Of a stretch of DNA of 64,000 nt, positions 61,349 through 64,000 are shown piece after piece (within the stretch, counting starts at the first letter, position 1; every line of letters begins with the position of its first letter). Below the pieces are notes generated by a model, which worked only from the letters and a program-made list of their open reading frames with translations, was not told where the DNA came from and searched no databases. This stretch comes from Chryseobacterium arthrosphaerae. Its GTDB lineage: Bacteria; Bacteroidota; Bacteroidia; Flavobacteriales; Weeksellaceae. Location of the stretch: NCBI RefSeq assembly GCF_001684965.1, contig NZ_MAYG01000012.1, positions 124,001 through 188,000 on the forward strand, in the 5' to 3' direction. Made by a program: the position numbers and the translations under genes.

Positions 61349-62683
61349 ATGATCATGAAGCGCAAGGAAATTATAACACTGTTTTGGGTCTCTATGGCCG
61401 TCTCTATGTTTTTCTTTTTTGTTTTTACGAAAGACAAGAATCTGGAAAACTTTTTATACACCATTCTGATCTCTATGATCTATTCTTTTGTATTGGGAGG
61501 GGGAAACGGATTGCTCAATAATTTCCTGAATAAAAAAATTCCATGGTCAGAAGCAACTACCAAACGGGCTGTTATAAGCATTGTTTCCATTGTTGTTGTC
61601 AATTTTATACTGGTGTACTTCTGTAATTATATCAATTTTGTGCTCATCCAGAAGGGTGCTACCACGGAAGAGTTTTTTTCCGGGAAATACAATTACATGA
61701 ATTGGTTTACCATCAATATTGCATTGCTTATTTCTGCATTCCTTCATGCCAAGGGCTTCATGGAAGAGCTGAAGAAAGTTTCCAGAAAAGAAGTCGTGGA
61801 GCAGAAACTTATTGCCAAGTCAGCGAATGCACAGTTTGAGAGTTTAAAAAACCAGCTGGATCCTCATTTTCTGTTCAATTCATTAAACGTTTTGAGTTCC
61901 CTGATTGATGAAAATCCTCAACAGGCCCAAAAGTTTACCGCTTCAATGTCAAAAATTTACCGGTATGTACTTGAACAGAAAGACAAGGAGCTGGTAACCG
62001 TGGAAGATGAAATAGAATTCGCAAAAACATACTGCGACCTTTTAAAAACAAGATTTGAAGACAGTGTAGATTTTATTTTCGATGTTGAGAAAGATGACTA
62101 CCGGAAATATGTGGTACCGTTATCATTACAGCTGTTACTGGAAAACTGCATCAAACACAACTTTGCGACTTCATCAAGGCCTCTGGTCATCAGAATATTT
62201 TCAGAAGGGGACATCCTGTGCATTGAGAATAACCTTCAGGTAAGAGAGCAGATCAAGGAGAGTTCAGGAATCGGGCTGGCCAATATTGTACAGCGGTATT
62301 CACTCCTTACCAAACGGAATGTTTTCATTGAAAAATCTGAAGATTATTTTAAAGTAAAACTTCCGATGCTGGCCAGTAAGCCTAATATTGTCAGTGTAAA
62401 ACCTGATGATGATAAAACGTATAAAAAAGCCAGGAAAAGAGTCAAGGAAATCAAGGGTTTTTATACCAATCTGATCTCTTACTGTATTGTAATTCCGTTT
62501 TTGATTTTCATTAATCTCTATGCGGGCAGCAAGAGCCATTGGTTCTGGTTTCCGGCTTTGGGCTGGGGAGTTGGGCTGGCTTCACACGCTTTCCAGGTAT
62601 TTGGGATCGGGGAATCCTGGCAGGAAAAAAAGATCAGTGAAATTATGAATAAAGAAAAAAATAAAGACAATGGAAACATTTGA
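61349..62683 (+). CDS. LytS/YehU-type sensor histidine kinase with C-terminal 2TM domain
   Basis: From the ATG at 61349 there are 444 residues; TTG at 61310 is a less likely start because it crowds the regulatory site. Four membrane helices fill residues 8-140. The dimerisation motif DPHFLFNSL (His173) follows, then an ATP-binding domain (LLLENCIKHNF and SSGIGLANIVQRY). A C-terminal 2TM domain (about 355-440, KGFYTNLISYCIVIPFLIF, with WQEKKISEIM at the end) is unusual for a kinase. LytS kinases pair with LytTR regulators, but none is encoded here. It overlaps the 2TM gene by 14 bases. Confidence 0.9.
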   Translation: MIMKRKEIITLFWVSMAVSMFFFFVFTKDKNLENFLYTILISMIYSFVLGGGNGLLNNFLNKKIPWSEATTKRAVISIVSIVVVNFILVYFCNYINFVLIQKGATTEEFFSGKYNYMNWFTINIALLISAFLHAKGFMEELKKVSRKEVVEQKLIAKSANAQFESLKNQLDPHFLFNSLNVLSSLIDENPQQAQKFTASMSKIYRYVLEQKDKELVTVEDEIEFAKTYCDLLKTRFEDSVDFIFDVEKDDYRKYVVPLSLQLLLENCIKHNFATSSRPLVIRIFSEGDILCIENNLQVREQIKESSGIGLANIVQRYSLLTKRNVFIEKSEDYFKVKLPMLASKPNIVSVKPDDDKTYKKARKRVKEIKGFYTNLISYCIVIPFLIFINLYAGSKSHWFWFPALGWGVGLASHAFQVFGIGESWQEKKISEIMNKEKNKDNGNI

Positions 62684-62987
62684 CGAAGATGATATCCGGT
62701 ATCAAAGGGCTAAAAGACAGGTCGAAAGGCTGAGAGGCTTCTATGTGCATCTTTTCATCTATATTTTGGTGAATCTGATGATTGTTTATTACAATTATAG
62801 CCATCTGAAGCCTGGGGAAAGCTACTTTCAGTTTAAAAATTTCTTTACTGCCACATTCTGGGGAATTGGAATTGTTGCGCATGGTGCAGTTGTATTTTTA
62901 TCCAGATCCGATTATTTGCGGAATTGGGAAGAGAAAAAGATCCGTGAACTGATGGAAAAGGAAAAAAATTATAAAAGAAACTCTTAA
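62670..62987 (+). CDS. 2TM domain protein
   Basis: The 105 residues match the C-terminal region of the preceding kinase in order and spacing: RAKRQVERLRGFYVHLFIY, a second helix (TFWGIGIVAHGAVVF) and the end WEEKKIRELMEKEKN. Two transmembrane helices are clear. The start lies inside the last 14 bases of the kinase gene, so it is translationally coupled. It may pair with the kinase's own 2TM domain in the membrane. The molecular function is unknown. Confidence 0.85.
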   Translation: METFDEDDIRYQRAKRQVERLRGFYVHLFIYILVNLMIVYYNYSHLKPGESYFQFKNFFTATFWGIGIVAHGAVVFLSRSDYLRNWEEKKIRELMEKEKNYKRNS

Positions 62988-63026
62988 ACTTCCGGTTGGC
63001 CTGTAAACACCTCAAAATGCATTACT

Positions 63027-63596
63027 ATGAAGACTTTACAAATTCTTTTCTACATTTCTATGGCTGCCTGGTTTCTCAGTGAATTCCTTTATAAAAATAT
63101 GCTGAAATCCGGGAAGGAAGACAAAAAAGACAAGGATAAATCTACCCTCAACATTCTGTGGCTGGCTATTCCTTTTTCCATTGCCGCGGCAGTTACGGTT
63201 TCTAATCTGTCTACGTTACCGGTAACAGATAAAAGCTGGATTTTCTATGCAGGAGAAGCATTTATCCTTATCGGAATCATCTTCAGGTTCATCATTATCA
63301 GATCCCTTGGGAAATACTTTACGGTAGACGTTACCATTAAACAGGATCATAAAATAAAAAAAGAGGGATTTTACAAATACCTGAGGCATCCGTCCTATGC
63401 CTTTTCTTTACTGACGTCACTGGGGCTTGGTCTCTATCTGAATAACTGGCTGTCATTAGCTTTTGCTTTCATTCCGCCATTCCTGGCCTTTGCTTACAGG
63501 ATCAGAATTGAGGAACAGGCTTTGGTAGAACAGTTTGGAGAGGAATACCTTGAATACAGAAAAACAACCAAAAAACTTATCCCTTTTATCTATTGA
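63027..63596 (+). CDS. Isoprenylcysteine carboxyl methyltransferase (ICMT)-like membrane protein
   Basis: The 189 residues hold five hydrophobic helices. The C-terminal signature YKYLRHPSYAFSLLTSLGLG and RIEEQALVEQFGEEYLEYRK belongs to the ICMT/phospholipid N-methyltransferase (PEMT-like) superfamily, which uses SAM and acts in the membrane. Bacterial members are not tied to prenylated proteins and may methylate lipids or small molecules. It lies 39 bases after the 2TM gene and is probably cotranscribed. Confidence 0.88.
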   Translation: MKTLQILFYISMAAWFLSEFLYKNMLKSGKEDKKDKDKSTLNILWLAIPFSIAAAVTVSNLSTLPVTDKSWIFYAGEAFILIGIIFRFIIIRSLGKYFTVDVTIKQDHKIKKEGFYKYLRHPSYAFSLLTSLGLGLYLNNWLSLAFAFIPPFLAFAYRIRIEEQALVEQFGEEYLEYRKTTKKLIPFIY

Positions 63597-64000
63597 CCTC
63601 TCAGCATAAAGTTTACCGTTAACAGACAATATCAGCCACCAATGCCGGATAATCATTCGGATACTGGTGGCTAAAAAATGCACATATACATCAAAAATCT
63701 GTGTGATCTGCGGGAACATATAATGGTGATCCTTTTGCAAGCTGAATGGACTTACAGATAGTATAAAAACGCAAGGTTCGCAAGGTTATTTATGCTGCGG
63801 TTATTTTCCGTTCGCAGGGGCACTTCGTTCAGCAAAGAATCTTTTGTGCGGATTAAACGATCATTTTGGATGGTTTTAGCATAATATGCCAGGTGATCTG
63901 TGCAATTTTTTGTCATAAAAAGTATATCGGTTTCATTAGCTTCCTTCTTCCGGCTTCCAGCTTCCAGCCTCTAATAATTTCTTATCCCTCAGTCTCTGTA
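63597..64000. repeat. Repeat-bearing intergenic region
   Basis: About 400 bases without a supported gene. The end holds cttccttcttccggcttcc with further pyrimidine-rich cttcc units, complementary to the purine-rich element at 25,768. A second short repeat-like string, aaacgcaaggttcgcaaggtt, lies near 63,767. The window ends before the next gene can be seen. Confidence 0.5.

Overview
The window looks like chromosome of a flavobacterium of the Chryseobacterium type (Bacteroidota, Weeksellaceae). It is AT-rich, its promoters carry the TAnnTTTG form of the -7 element, and it encodes a PorW/SprE-like lipoprotein of type IX secretion, a MurF-Alr fusion, a patatin fused to an outer-membrane barrel, a WG-repeat protein, a LytS-type kinase with a 2TM domain and a GG-leader bacteriocin-like peptide. 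Housekeeping genes dominate. I see no prophage, insertion sequence, CRISPR array, rRNA or tRNA.

Positions 1-11,900 are the accessory highlight: a tightly packed leftward run of at least sixteen genes built around NAD and ADP-ribose chemistry. It contains NADAR, a 2-oxoglutarate oxygenase, a possible SLOG-like protein, a coiled-coil protein, a VWA protein, an aberrant PurA paralog, a TARG1/DarG-like macrodomain, a PARG-like TIGR02452 protein, a YmdB-like macrodomain, a sirtuin, an ADP-ribosylglycohydrolase, two unknowns, KptA and a calcineurin-like phosphatase that lacks one metal-binding segment. A divergence-independent regulator gene of the NrtR type (Nudix plus winged helix) lies just upstream. 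The palindrome TTTGYGT-N7-ACRCAAA occurs four times here, just upstream of start codons; at the nrtR-like gene and at NADAR it overlaps a predicted -7 box in identical register. I infer one NrtR-type regulon for ADP-ribose or NAD-derived modification and repair.

Positions 11,960-28,143 are mostly housekeeping: a DUF1579 lipoprotein, LepA, an ECF sigma/anti-sigma/Spy-like set, a DUF2520-KdsC-Maf-PorW run (with a possible 39-residue gene), TsaB, an SDR enzyme, YraN, an S66 carboxypeptidase, a LysE-family exporter and RNase R.

Positions 28,144-35,810 look origin-proximal. Two perfect 16-bp parS palindromes flank mnmG, the intergenic region before pgk has DnaA-box-like nonamers, and a gene-poor T-rich stretch of about 1.9 kb follows pgk with a decayed reading frame. 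Most genes to the left read leftward and most beyond 41.6 kb read rightward, which fits an origin in or near this region.

Positions 35,810-55,700 hold YbeY, the patatin-barrel protein, MurF-Alr, thymidine kinase, a repetitive acidic protein, RsmI, a WG-repeat protein, FabG, a polytopic membrane protein, GMP reductase, an Lgt-like/small membrane/radical SAM operon, SurE, Prc and SodC. Positions 55,865-63,596 hold a phosphopantetheinyl transferase, an AraC-GyrI regulator, a TonB-dependent receptor, a small exported protein, the bacteriocin-like peptide, the LytS-type kinase, a 2TM protein and an isoprenylcysteine methyltransferase-like protein. The receptor and the kinase share an upstream pair of 9-bp direct repeats with 12-bp spacing, the architecture of a LytTR-regulator site.
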